Assembly: GCA_014843695.1 (NCBI GenBank)
Contig: CM026387.1
Coordinates: 80,052,341 to 80,116,340, forward strand
Direction of reading: 5' to 3'
DNA length: 64,000 bases
Source of the DNA: Archivesica marissinica
Taxonomy: Eukaryota; Mollusca; Bivalvia; Venerida; Vesicomyidae
The translations under genes and the position numbers were made by a program. Each line of letters starts with the position of its first letter. The stretch's first letter is position 1. This document shows positions 1 to 10,131 of the stretch, one piece after another. The notes under the pieces were generated by a model, which made no database searches, had not been told where the DNA came from, and saw only the letters and a program-made list of their open reading frames with translations.

Positions 1-161
1 AATACGCTGATCGCCGGGAAGAGCCGTAAATAATGTTGCTATAACTTGTCGCCCGACACGTTTGCCTTTCTTTATTGTGTCATGCTTTATATTCACGTAA
101 AACGAATCGAGCAATAAAATATGATTAATCTAAACTAATTATGAAAATATCATTGAATCAT

Positions 162-443
162 AATTACGTTAGTTAGCAGCAATTATTGTACTTGTATGGA
201 AACTGTTGTGTAAATCATAATTACGTTAGTTAGCAGCAATTATTGTACTTGTATGGAAACTGTTGTGTAAATCATAATTACGTTAGTTATCAGCAATTAT
301 TGTACTTGTATGGAAACTGTTGTGTAAATCATAATTACATTAGTTATCAGCAATTAGTGTACTTGTATGGAAACTGTTGTGTAAATCATAATTACATTAG
401 TTATCAGCAATTATTGTACTTGTATGGAAACTGTTGTGTAAAT
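162..443. repeat. 57-bp minisatellite, about 5 copies
   Basis: Five near-identical direct repeats of a 57-bp AT-rich unit begin at 162, 219, 276, 333 and 390. Each contains TTAGTTAGCAGCAATTATTG or a close variant and TGGAAACTGTTGTG. Copies differ by single substitutions, for example TTAGC to TTATC from the third copy on. Because 57 is divisible by 3, a short frame stays open through the array; I do not regard it as coding. The last copy ends in unique sequence at about 443. Confidence 0.93.
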
Positions 444-835
444 GAAAGTGCTTATATATGATTTAGTAAATGTGCAAAATCTGAGCAGGCGTAGGCCTAC
501 ATGTGTTGCTTTACACGAATAACTCTCATCGGTGCAACCACTGTCGCTAAAACATAAATAGGGAGAGTTCCTTCTGGATGAAGTTTTGGATTTAAAATAT
601 TTTTAGGCAACACTTTGGCGTACTTAATTTATAAGACTACTTCCTTTGTAGCGAACATATTGATTGCGTTTTGTCTGTTTCATTAGTGTGCGTGTGTTTC
701 AATTATCGTATTACGTTGAATTGCATGTTTCAGTTTCACTTTTTAAATAATATTTTTAGTTATAAAATATTGCTTAACTAACTGTAGCATACATGTTATC
801 AACATATATATTTCTCATAAAATAGATAATCTTTG
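444..835. other. unique AT-rich sequence, no feature seen
   Basis: This is low-complexity AT-rich intergenic sequence. It would be the 3' flank of the candidate minus-strand exon that ends at 836. I see no AATAAA-type signal in the expected orientation just downstream of that stop, no repeat and no coding potential. Confidence 0.5.
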
Positions 836-1732
836 TTAATTATTTTTAATAACCTTGTCAACTAGACAGGACATTCGGCCAGATATACACAATGACCCGA
901 TAATACGTCTCAGACTGTCCCCGTTGTCAGCTGATTCATCAATAGAGCTCGGTTCTAAATTCCCTGTAATATCACTGAGCTTCATGTATTTCATGTGCAG
1001 TTTTTCATATGTATTCCGAGAAGGAGTGCTCTTGTAAAAAGAACGACTTATAGATGGAATATTCGCGTCATCTAATTCCGTTTTCTCTTCAAATGTTTCT
1101 TTATTAATGTCAGTATTCCTCCTGGACATGTTGGATACTTTCCTATGTATCCACCTGCACCCTGTTACTGTGTCACAACTATTGTTTTTTCTCTTCTTCA
1201 GTAATACTGTTGAGGCTTTCATTGCCTTTCTTATGCTTCTACCACATCCGTGTCTGTTGCAAAATACTCGTTTACTCGTTTGGGTTTTACAGCCATATCT
1301 TGAGCAGAAAAGGTTTCTCTTCTCTATGCCCTTCCTAATTCCATTCACATCCCTGTTACATAGTTTCCCTACACACTTTAGTCCTGGATCTAACCAGTTA
1401 ACATTTCGTAATCGACTTAATTTCAAACAGTTTGATAAATCACCTGGTGTGTGTGAATATTGTAAGCATATATTGTAGTCTGCATCAGATTCTACGCTAT
1501 CTATTGATCCATCATTGTAGTTTGTAGTTATATAAGTCGTTTGTCCTGTCATTTCATTTGCTGCATGGTTTATGCCATTGGAGTGCCAGTTTTGATTACG
1601 AGCTAAACGGTGTTTATCTTTCAGTTTCAAAGAGAACTCAAATTGCCTATCGTCGCTGTCCTCTTCCTCCTTGGCGTTTAAGAGATCTCGTCCCCCAGTT
1701 AAGAGATCTCGTCCTCCAGTGTGCTGTTTATC
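836..1732 (-). CDS. putative terminal coding exon, unrecognised Cys-rich protein
   Basis: An open minus-strand frame runs from about 1747 to a TAA at 836-838. The 264-residue version starting at 1630 uses TTG, which a eukaryote would not normally use, and the frame stays open upstream. At 1733 the minus strand reads a pyrimidine-rich tract ending TTTCACAG, a good 3' splice acceptor. The region therefore looks like a last exon starting at GAT (1732) and encoding about 298 residues. The N-terminal part has a tandem 7-residue near-repeat (GGRDLLT then GGRDLLN) followed by an acidic EEEDSDD patch. The middle has three C-x4-C pairs; two belong to a motif F-C-x-R-x-G-C repeated 15 residues apart, and a C-x5-C follows. 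The C-terminal half is Ser/Arg/Lys-rich. I recognise no family. The Cys pairs could bind metal, but that is inference. It could instead be a fragment of an old mobile element or a chance frame. Confidence 0.4.
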   Translation of the reverse strand, partial: DKQHTGGRDLLTGGRDLLNAKEEEDSDDRQFEFSLKLKDKHRLARNQNWHSNGINHAANEMTGQTTYITTNYNDGSIDSVESDADYNICLQYSHTPGDLSNCLKLSRLRNVNWLDPGLKCVGKLCNRDVNGIRKGIEKRNLFCSRYGCKTQTSKRVFCNRHGCGRSIRKAMKASTVLLKKRKNNSCDTVTGCRWIHRKVSNMSRRNTDINKETFEEKTELDDANIPSISRSFYKSTPSRNTYEKLHMKYMKLSDITGNLEPSSIDESADNGDSLRRIIGSLCISGRMSCLVDKVIKNN

Positions 1733-1750
1733 CTGTGAAATGGAAAGTTA

Positions 1751-2671
1751 TTTCATTTCATTGTATTAAAAAACAAAGAAGTTGAAAACTGTTACATTCA
1801 TTAAATCATTAAAGAAAAGTGAATGCGTTAATTAAAATTTGTGAGTCAGCCAAGGAGACCCCATTTGGCATATACCATTGTTTGCAATTATAAATTGAGC
1901 TTCGATTCAACACATATCGCATTTACATATATATTTATATTATTATTATCTTAACATTTGATAATTAATGTTGAATGTAAAAACTGTTAATTAATTCAGA
2001 GCAAATTAATTTTAAGCGAAAAATGCATGCTATATGTGGCCAAATGACTTCACCATATTTCCACATGCTTTAAGTGCTTGTACATTTTGGCGATAACGTT
2101 TTTATTTGCAGAAGATGCATGCATAGAGAGATATGTGATTATCTTGCGCAGATTTGTTTATATTAATGTATGCGTATAAAAGAGAAGCCCAATTCTGTAA
2201 ATCAAAGGAGAAAAAAGAGAATTGTTATTATTTCATGATGTTACGACAGCCTCCTTAAATATAAGCCACACTAACTTCCCTGCTGTTTGTGGCGTGTCAT
2301 GCGGGTCTCTTCATGTTTGCAGAAGCACCGGATATATGTTCATCTCTGTTACAGGTGAGACACAGTGATATATATATTCGCTTAAAGGAATACGTAGCCA
2401 CATAATGCAAAGCATATTAATATTCACCCACCTGTTTTTAATTTCAATAATATGAACACCATGCCTCGTCTGGACAGTCGCATGCATCGTGTAACTAACG
2501 AACCCATACACAATATCAACAAAACAATATACACTCTTTGTCGGAGTGTACTAATTAATACTCAACACCCAGCAAGTGTCAACACAAACCAGACTAATCA
2601 TTACATTACACTAGTCCAGATGTTCACTAACAGTAGAAATAGAGATCCAACTAATGACCCTTTCCAACGCC
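1751..2671. other. unique sequence, no supported gene
   Basis: This is AT-rich intergenic or intronic sequence lying upstream (minus strand) of the candidate exon. Frames at 2311-2511 (minus) and 2452-2715 (plus) lack homology, and the latter runs into the satellite. I see nothing else here. Confidence 0.5.
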
Positions 2672-4247
2672 CCACCTATGTACGAGTAACCTGGGCCTCA
2701 CCCATGTACGAGTAACCTGGGTCCCACCTATATACGAGTAACCTGAGCCTCACATATGTACGAGTAACCTGGGCCTCACCTATGTACGAGTAACCTGGCC
2801 TCACCTATGTACGAGTAACCTGAGCCTCATCTATGTACGAGTAACCTGAGCCTCACCTATGTACGAGTAACCTGGGCCTCACCCATGTACGAGTAACCTT
2901 AGCCTCACCTATGTACGAGTAACCTGGGCCTCACCCATGTACGAGTAACCTTAGCCTCACCTATGTACGAGTAACCTGGGCCTCACCTATGTACGAGTAA
3001 CCTGAGCCTCACCCATGTACGAGTAACCTGAGCCTCACCCATGTACGAGTAACCTGGGCCTCACCCATGTACGAGTAACCTTAGCCTCACCTATGTACGA
3101 GTAACCTGAGCCTCATCTATGTACGAGTAACCTGAGCCTCACCTATGTACGAGTAACCTGAGCCCCACCTATGTACGAGTAACCTGGGACTCACCTATGT
3201 ACGAGTAACCTGAGCCTCACCCATGTACGAGTAACCTGGGCCTCACCCATGTACGAGTAACATGGGCCTCACCCATGTACGAGTAACCTGGGCCTCACCC
3301 ATGTACGAGTAACCTGAGCCTCACCTATGTACGAGTAACCTGGGCCTCACCTATGTACGAGTAACCTGAGCCTCACCTATGTACGCGTAACCTGAGCCTC
3401 ACCTATGTACGAGTAACCTGAGCCTCACCCATGTACGAGTAACCTGGGACCCACCTATGTACGAGTAACCTGAGCCTCACCTATGTACGAGTAACCTGAG
3501 CCTCACCTATGTACGAGTAACCTGAGCCTCACCTATGTACGAGTAACCTGAGCCTCACCTATGTACGAGTAACCTGAGCCTCACCCATGTACGAGTAACC
3601 TGAGCCTCACCCATGTACGAGTAACCTGGGCCTCACCCATGTACGAGTAACCTTAGCCTCACCTATGTACGAGTAACCTGAGCCTCATCTATGTACGAGT
3701 AACCTGAGCCTCACCTATGTACGAGTAACCTGAGCCCCACCTATGTACGAGTAACCTGGGACTCACCTATGTACGAGTAACCTGAGCCTCACCCATGTAC
3801 GAGTAACCTGGGCCTCACCCATGTACGAGTAACCTGGGCCTCACCCATGTACGAGTAACCTGGGCCTCACCCATGTACGAGTAACCTGAGCCTCACCTAT
3901 GTACGAGTAACCTGGGCCTCACATATGTACGAGTAACCTGAGCCTCACCTATGTACGAGTAACCTGAGCCTCACCTATGTACGAGTAACCTGAGCCTAAC
4001 CCATGTACGAGTAACCTTAGCCTCACCTATGTACGAGTAACCTGGGCCTCACCCATGTACGAGTAACCTGGGCCCCACCTATGTACGAGTAACCTGAGCC
4101 TCACATATGTACGAGTAACCTGAGCCTCACCTATGTACGAGTAACCTGAGCCTCACCTATGTACGAGTAACCTGAGCCTCACCTATGTACGAGTAACCTG
4201 AGCCTCACCTATGTACGAGTAACCTGGGCCTCGCCTATGTACGAGTC
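2672..4247. repeat. 26-bp satellite array (26-A), about 60 copies
   Basis: Direct head-to-tail repeats of a 26-bp unit containing TATGTACGAGTAACCTGAGC, followed by CTCACC. Common variants are CCCATG for CTATG, CTTAGC for CTGAGC and CTGGGC for CTGAGC. Higher-order structure is visible: the marker TCATCTATG recurs at 2827, 3113 and 3685, spacings of 286 and 572 bp, exactly 11 and 22 monomers. The variants after 3113 and 3685 follow in the same order. The period is not a multiple of 3 and the array carries stops, so it is non-coding. Confidence 0.96.
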
Positions 4248-4302
4248 GCATGGTATATTCATATATTGATTAACATTCGGTGATAACACACTGTGTTCGG
4301 AA

Positions 4303-4372
4303 AGTGACAAACCCACTCCAAATTAGCACGCATGAGCAGTCATGCTGATAATCTCTAAACCATACGTCAAGT
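4303..4372. repeat. degenerate edge monomer of the 49/58-bp family
   Basis: The sequence CACGCATGAGCAGTCATG, then TCTCTAA and ACGTCAAG, resembles the transition monomers at 5641-5734 more than the homogenised 49-bp array it borders. This is the expected state of an array edge that escapes homogenisation. Confidence 0.6.
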
Positions 4373-5640
4373 ATGTCGTCAGGCATGTTAGTATCCTCTA
4401 AGCTACACGTCAAGTAAACGCATGTCGTCAGGCATGTTAGTAACCTCTAAGCTACACGTCAAGTAAACGCATGTCGTCAGGCATGTTGGTAACCTCTAAG
4501 CTACACGTCAAGTAAACGCATGTCGTCAGGCATGTTAGTAACCTCTAAGCTACACGTCAAGTAAACGCATGTCGTCAGGCATGTTAGTAACCTCTAAGCT
4601 ACATTTCAAGTAAACGCATGTCGTCAGGCATGTTAGTAACCTCTAAGCTACATGTTAAGTAAACGCATGTCGTCAGGCATGTTAGTAACCTCTAAGCTAC
4701 ACGTCAAGTAAACGCATGTCGTCAGGCATGTTAGTAACCTCTAAGCTACACGTCAAGTAAACGCATGTCGTCAGGCATGTTAGTAACCTCTAAGCTACAT
4801 TTCAAGTAAACGCATGTCGTCAGGCATGTTAGTAACCTCTAAGCTACATGTTAAGTAAACGCATGTCGTCAGGCATGTTAGTAACCTCTAAGCTACACGT
4901 CAAGTAAACGCATGTCGTCAGGCATGTTAGTAACCTCTAAGCTACACGTCAAGTAAACGCATGTTGTCAGGCATGTTAGTAACCTCTAAGCTACACGTCA
5001 AGTAAACGCATGTCGTCAGGCATGTTAGTAACCTCTAAGCTACACGTCAAGTAAACGCATGTCGTCAGGCATGTTAGTAACCTCTAAGCTACACGTCAAG
5101 TAAACGCATGTCGTCAGGCATGTTAGTAACCTCTAAGCTACACGTCAAGTAAACGCATGTCGTCAGGCATGTTAGTAACCTCTAAGCTACACGTCAAGTA
5201 AACGCATGTCGTCAGGCATGTTAGTAACCTCTAAGCTACACGTCAAGTAAACGCATGTCGTCAGGCATGTTAGTAACCTCTAAGCTACATTTCAAGTAAA
5301 CGCATGTCGTCAGGCATGTTAGTAACCTCTAAGCTACATGTTAAGTAAACGCATGTCGTCAGGCATGTTAGTAACCTCTAAGCTACACGTCAAGTAAACG
5401 CATGTCGTCAGGCATGTTAGTAACCTCTAAGCTACACGTCAAGTAAACGCATGTCGTCAGGCATGTTAGTAACCTCTAAGCTACACGTCAAGTTAACGCA
5501 TGTCGTCAGGCATGTTAGTAACCTCTAAGCTACACGTCAAGTAAACGCATGTTGTCAGGCATGTTAGTAACCTCTAAGCTACATGTCAAGTAAACGCATG
5601 TCGTCAGGCATGTTAGTAACCTCTAAGCTACACGTCAACA
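4373..5640. repeat. 49-bp satellite array, about 26 copies
   Basis: Direct repeats of a 49-bp unit with core TGTCGTCAGGCATGTTAG, then CCTCTAAGCTACACGTC and AAGTAAACGCA; the phase marker TGTCGTC falls at 4423, 4472 and so on. Variant monomers carrying ACATTTCAAG followed by ACATGTTAAG recur as a pair at 4601, 4797 and 5287, which are 196 and 490 bp apart (4 and 10 monomers). This indicates block duplication within the array. Confidence 0.96.
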
Positions 5641-5734
5641 GATCACATATGATGGTCATGTACATAAAATCTAACGCATACGTCAAATGAACACGCATGA
5701 TCAGTCATGTTAATTATCTCTAAGTTACACGTCG
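5641..5734. repeat. transition monomers between the 49-bp and 58-bp arrays
   Basis: Diverged monomers of about 49 bp contain ACGTCAAATGAACACGCATG, TCAGTCATGTTAAT and TCTCTAAGTTACACGTCG. They carry features of both neighbouring arrays and connect them in sequence space. Confidence 0.7.
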
Positions 5735-6305
5735 AATGAACACGTATAATAATTATTATTAGTTATGTAGATAATCTCTAAGCTACACGTCGAATGAACA
5801 CGTATAATAATTATTATTAGTTATGTAGATAATCTCTAAGTTACACGTCGAATGAACACGTATAATAATTATTATTAGTTATGTAGATAATCTCTAAGTT
5901 ACACGTCGAATGAACACGTATAATAATTATTATTAGTTATGTAGATACTCTCTAAGTTACACGTCGAATGGACACGTATAATAATTAGTATTAGTTATGT
6001 AGATAATCTCTAAGTTACACGTCGAATGAACACGTATAATAATTATTATTAGTTATGTAGATACTCTCTAAGTTACACGTCGAATGGACACGTATAATAA
6101 TTAGTATTAGTTATGTAGATACTCTCTAAGTTACACGTCGAATGGACACGTATAATAATTATTATTAGTTATGTAGATACTCTCTAAGTTACACGTCGAA
6201 TGAACACGTATAATAATTATTATTAGTTATGTAGATAATCTCTAAGTTACACGTCGAATGAACACGTATAATTATTAGTTATGTAGATACTCTCTAAGCT
6301 ACGCC
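5735..6305. repeat. 58-bp satellite array, about 10 copies
   Basis: Direct repeats of a 58-bp unit: AATGAACACGTATAATAATT, then ATTATTAGTTATGTAGATAA and TCTCTAAGTTACACGTCG; starts fall at 5735, 5793 and so on. It differs from the 49-bp family mainly by an AT-rich expansion of about 9 bp. Near 6290-6335 the sequence reverts to a 49-like degenerate edge. Confidence 0.94.
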
Positions 6306-6336
6306 TCAAGTAACGCATTATTAGTCACGTAACAGA

Positions 6337-6516
6337 TGGATCTGTAGTCCAGTGGTTAACACGTTGGACGGGTAATCCAGGGATCGCAGGTTCGATGCGC
6401 CGTCTGACCCTAATAAAATTAGCAGTCTTTCAGATGGGACTTTAAACCGATGTCTCGTGTCGGTACTTTACACCGTGCACGTAAAAGAACCAGAGGAGAC
6501 TCTGGAATGGGTCAGC
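6337..6516 (+). mobile_element. SINE-A copy 1 (tRNA-derived, 3' truncated)
   Basis: The tRNA-related head has a good pol III A box, TAGTCCAGTGG (6345-6355), and a slightly mutated B box, GGTTCGATGCG (6389-6399). The body follows with CAGTCTTTCAGATGGGACTT, CGTGTCGGTACTTTACACCG and ACCAGAGGAGACTCTGG. The shared 3' tail seen in the 6981 copy is missing. The body looks like a conserved central domain of the sort that defines animal SINE superfamilies, but I cannot assign which one without a database. Confidence 0.85.
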
Positions 6517-6980
6517 TAACCACTAAATTATGCACTTTATCATTTATATATACATTCACGCAATACACTATCCGAGTGTGTATTATGCAGAGTGAGTTTT
6601 CAATCGTCCTTCTATTACATATTTATATGTAATATATTTTTCTTGTTATAGAAAAGATAAAGCATAGACGTTTATTATTTTCAGCATCCATTATACATGT
6701 ACTATGAACGCACTGTTGCGTCTCCCTGCGTGTATGCTATCATTAGATACGTGTATCATTTAAAGTATTATTCATGTTCAAACTGACCTGTCACCTTTTC
6801 TAACAAGAGTGTTACCATACAATTACACGTGTTATAGTAACAGTAACAGTAACAGTAAAGTAACAGTAACAGTAACCTTGGAACAGGCGTCGATATATTT
6901 CAGTCATATAAATATAGTTTTAATACCGAGACAATTAATTGAGCCGTATTGAACTTCTGATAATATCAACCCGACACATA
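6517..6980. other. unique AT-rich sequence with an AGTAAC microsatellite
   Basis: No gene is seen. At 6834-6876 there is an imperfect (AGTAAC)n hexanucleotide run of about 7 units. The remainder is AT-rich spacer between two SINE copies. Confidence 0.6.
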
Positions 6981-7253
6981 CGGATCTGTTGTCCAGTGGT
7001 TAACACGTTGGACTGGTCATCCAGGGATGGCAGGTTCGATCCCCCGTCTGATCGTAATAAAATGAACAGTCTTTCAGATGGGACTTTAACACGACTTTAC
7101 CGTCTTTACACCGTGCACGTAAAAGAACCAGAGGAGACTCTGGAATGGGTATATGTCTGTATCATTGCACTATTTTCCAAAAATCTAAAATAACCAATCT
7201 CTTCAGTATGCGTCGCTCATATGGGCAACTGGTAGCGACGATAAATAAACGTA
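6981..7253 (+). mobile_element. SINE-A copy 2, near full length
   Basis: Starts at GGATCTGTTGTCC. A box TTGTCCAGTGG is at 6989-6999 and a canonical B box GGTTCGATCCC at 7033-7043. The anticodon-loop position reads GGT, suggesting descent from a Thr-like tRNA, though the head is too altered to be sure. The body matches copy 1 but has lost part of the ACCGATGTCTCG stretch. The 3' end holds a hairpin, CGTCGCT (7211-7217) with AGCGACG (7234-7240), then a short ATAAATAAAC tail. Such tails are normally where the partner LINE reverse transcriptase starts. Confidence 0.88.
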
Positions 7254-7502
7254 AAACACACAATATCATCATTTTGCCAGATTTAAAAAAGTGAAAAATC
7301 GACAGACTGAAACCCAGGCTAACTAAACAGTACTACCCAAGTATTGTTGTAAAGAAATCCACCATTTTTAACATTTTCAATTTCTTGAAAAATATACATG
7401 TTGACTAGATTTGTCTTATTTCCATTTGGCGGCTCTCTTCCTAGCTATATTTCTGCGCAAAATTCTAGCAAAGAAATTAATGTGCGCATGCGTGCGTTTT
7501 TA

Positions 7503-7745
7503 CGTTTAATATATCGTCGCTACCGGTTGATCATATGAGCGACGCCTCCTGAAGAGATTAGTCATTCTAGGTTTTGGAGACCCATTCCAGAGTCTCCTCT
7601 GATTCTTTTACGTGCACGGTGTAAAGCACCGACACGAGACCTCGGTTTAACGTCCCATCTGAAAGACTGTTAATTTTATAAGGGTCTGACGGGGTATCGA
7701 ACCTGCGATCCCTGGATTACCAGTCCAGCGTGTTACCACCGTCTG
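7503..7745 (-). mobile_element. SINE-A copy 3, near full length, minus strand
   Basis: Read on the minus strand this is the same element: tRNA head at about 7745-7675 (B box mutated but recognisable, TATCGAACC on plus), body with the GGTCTCGTGTCGGTGCTTTA region, and the 3' hairpin CGTCGCT/AGCGACG at 7515-7521 and 7538-7544. It is inverted relative to copy 2 and separated from it by about 250 bp of unique sequence. Confidence 0.87.
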
Positions 7746-7911
7746 TGTAATGTGCGCATATCGATCTTAGCATGCTTTATTCAATTAGTTGGCTTAGAAA
7801 AGGACCGTGATTAGCATGCAGGGTAATTTCGTTATAAAACACAGGAATATGTCTGTAGCTCTTCCAAACTGGTATATATAAATGTACACTGGTCCCGTGC
7901 ATTAACCAAAT

Positions 7912-8153
7912 AACCACTTCCGTGGTCGGGTGGTCATGGTCGTTGACTTGTATACCACTGTTACATATCATCATTGATGGTCGCGGGTTCGAGCCCCGCT
8001 CAGACCGTGTCTCTTTATATGAAAAAGTTGGCAATTTCTTACGGCGGTTGGTACATCAAGTACTGATTAACTACTGGAGACTGCCCAGGAAAGGTGGTAG
8101 GTAAGCTGTCCGTCGCTCAAATGGGCAACCGGTAGCGACGATAAATAAACTTA
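7912..8153 (+). mobile_element. SINE-B copy 1, carrying the SINE-A type tail
   Basis: A different tRNA-like head: GTGGTCGGGTGGTCATGG, then TTGACTTGTATACCACTG and a canonical B box GGTTCGAGCCC (7986-7996). The long gap between anticodon region and B box suggests a type II (Leu/Ser-like) tRNA with a large variable arm. The A box is degenerate. The body includes TTGGCAATTTCTTACGGCGG and CTGCCCAGGAAAGG. The last 45 bp (8109-8153) are the hairpin tail of SINE-A, CGTCGCT at 8111-8117 and AGCGACG at 8134-8140, then ATAAATAAAC. Confidence 0.85.
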
Positions 8154-8246
8154 TATAATAAAATAAAAGCATTGAATCAAATTTGGCTCACTGGTCAGTT
8201 CTAACGCAAATATACAAACAGGCTAATTTTATTTAGAGATATCGAC

Positions 8247-8520
8247 CCGCCTCCGTTGTCGAGTCGTTAAGGTCGCTGACTTGTATACCACTGTAACCTA
8301 TCATCACTGATGGTCACGGGTTCGAGCCCCACTCAGACCGTGTCTCATTGATATGAAAAAAGATGGCAGTTTCTTACGGAGGTTGGTGCACCCAAATACT
8401 GGTTAAAAACGTTGGAGCCTGCCCAGGAAAGGTGTTGTTAGGTAAACTGCCCGCCGGCGATATAGCCCGAAATGGTGCTGATGCAGGCGTAAAACCCGAA
8501 ATATAAATAAAATATAAATA
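8247..8520 (+). mobile_element. SINE-B copy 2, with a different 3' tail
   Basis: Same head and body as the 7912 copy: GTTGTCGAGTCGTTAAGG, B box GGTTCGAGCCC at 8319-8329, and CTGCCCAGGAAAGGTG. After that the tail is unrelated: GCCCGCCGGCGATATAGCCC, then a GTGCTGATGCAGGCG segment and an A/T tail of ATAAATA repeats. Thus two copies with one head type end in two distinct 3' modules. Confidence 0.85.
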
Positions 8521-9496
8521 GAGATATCGAGACATCGATGCGGGAGTGTTCATGCTGGTAAGTATTGAATAAACAAGTTATTTATTAAATTATTGCAAAC
8601 ATAAATATATAGAGAAACTGCCAAATTCATTTAGCAAGCGCTTTGTGATAGTAGGAAAATTAATACTATCATGCGGCGGCCCTAAAACAAGTTCTTAGGG
8701 GTAGAAAAATTAAATACAATAAACGTGTAGCATAGTGCCATGCACATTATTGTTTAATCAATTTAGAAATGTTATAACATCTTAATAACATCTTACCTTG
8801 TGTGAAGCTGTGTTGGACTTGGTAAAATAATTGAATATTTTCTGTTGGCGATATGTTATGTTATTCTATACACCGTTATTGCCGCTCAGTTTTCTTCGCT
8901 ATAACATGCTAAACGTTTTAAGGTGCTATTTGAAATTTTGGCGCGCAGGTAAATGTATCTTCACCGCACTGCATAGTCGAATAGTTGGCGCAAACTCGCG
9001 CCGATATCCATTCTATAGCATGTAGGTCACAAGGTAGAAAATGTGTTTAGTATTTTGTATTGTTGATGGTTCCCGTGTAAACAAGGCGATGCAGACGACG
9101 ACCAGACCACCATCGTTTGATAGACAAAAACTAAATCACTAGCTTTACATGATACTGCCAATTAATGCCGTTGGAATGTGTTATACGCCGTGTGTTTACA
9201 GTTCCGATGTATGGCCTTGATAGTGACGGGATGTTATTTTAAGCTTGCTTGGATATGGCCTAAAAAGTGTAGGTACAGTGTCATGGCTATGGTGTAAAAC
9301 ATTGTATACAAAAAGTCATAATTAACGAGTGATTTCCCTTTGACCATTCGTTCACCGACCAGTGGAGCATTAATTAATTGAGTGACTATTTTACGTCACT
9401 GGTCAGTTAGTGTTCAGTTGCCGTCGGTGTTGGACGTTTGTTCAGGATTTAAAATAAAACTGTAGTGGAGTGGGTTTGGGATTTATAAAAACAACT
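8521..9496. other. unique sequence, no supported gene
   Basis: About 1 kb of AT-rich sequence without repeats or conserved coding frames. The 64-residue frame at 8831-9025 has no recognisable features. I see nothing else. Confidence 0.5.
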
Positions 9497-9538
9497 GTTT
9501 GGGGGGGGGGGTTGAACCCATTTGTCCAAACCCCAAAC
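9497..9538. repeat. inverted repeat containing an 11-G run
   Basis: GTTTGGGG at 9497-9504 is the exact reverse complement of CCCCAAAC at 9531-9538. The left arm continues into a run of 11 G (9501-9511). The separation of 26 bp would allow a hairpin; no function is implied. Confidence 0.6.
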
Positions 9539-9540
9539 GT

Positions 9541-9715
9541 CTGCGTATATAATTAGTGGTATATAATTAGTGTATAATTAGTGGTATATAATTAGTGGTG
9601 TGTGCGTTTTATATACAATGCTAGGCCTATCGTGTGTGTATTTACATTATAAACATATAATTAGAGTGATGTTCCCTTCCCTTTATATGCAGTGCCATAT
9701 CTGCTTCCGTATCCG
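9541..9715 (+). repeat. isolated relic of the 69-bp satellite
   Basis: Four short copies containing TATAATTAGTG (9545-9600) are followed by one diverged full monomer at about 9606-9675: TTATATACAATGCTAGGCCT, CGTGTGTGTATTTACATTAT, ACATATAATTAGAG and GTTCCCTTCCCTTTATATGC. Segment by segment this matches the monomer of the array at 20045-46215 in the same orientation, 10 kb away from it. A second partial monomer follows to about 9715. Confidence 0.8.
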
Positions 9716-10129
9716 TTCCCTTTAGAGACATATTCGACGTAATAACGGAGTTCGAGAGTGGACAGCGGAATGCGATATTATAACAGGGATGTTCTCTACA
9801 TTACTAATTACCAAATATACTGCACAACATACCATGTGCGATTTATTTTGTGATAATAGAAACGCGCCATACGTGTATTCTACTGTTTATTTATCTAATC
9901 GCTACGCTCAAACGTAATTCTAGGGGGGAAAGAATTACAAACAAGATTTAATACAGAATGCGCCATTTGCATTACCTTGTTCCATTTATTATATATACAA
10001 ACAGGCATTTTATTAAGCTTTAAGCCAACGACAATACAATGTAATTATGTGCAGATACTGATGATTAAAAAAAATCTCATAATATACCAGTATGTGATGT
10101 AAGTACACCATGCTGTGTTTTAATATATA
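9716..10129. other. unique sequence with one short dispersed motif
   Basis: No gene is seen. CGCTACGCTCAAACGTAA near 9900-9917, preceded by TCTAAT, recurs at 14352-14376, so part of this stretch belongs to an unnamed dispersed repeat. Confidence 0.5.
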
Positions 10130-10131
10130 TA

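Noticed and set aside
243..461. 72-codon frame with repeats of a YLYGNCCVNHNY-type peptide
   Set aside because: Produced by the 57-bp minisatellite, whose period is divisible by 3; no other coding evidence.
6337..8330. Functional tRNA genes at the A/B-box matches
   Set aside because: The heads do not close into full cloverleaves with acceptor stems, they recur in several copies and are fused to SINE bodies and tails.
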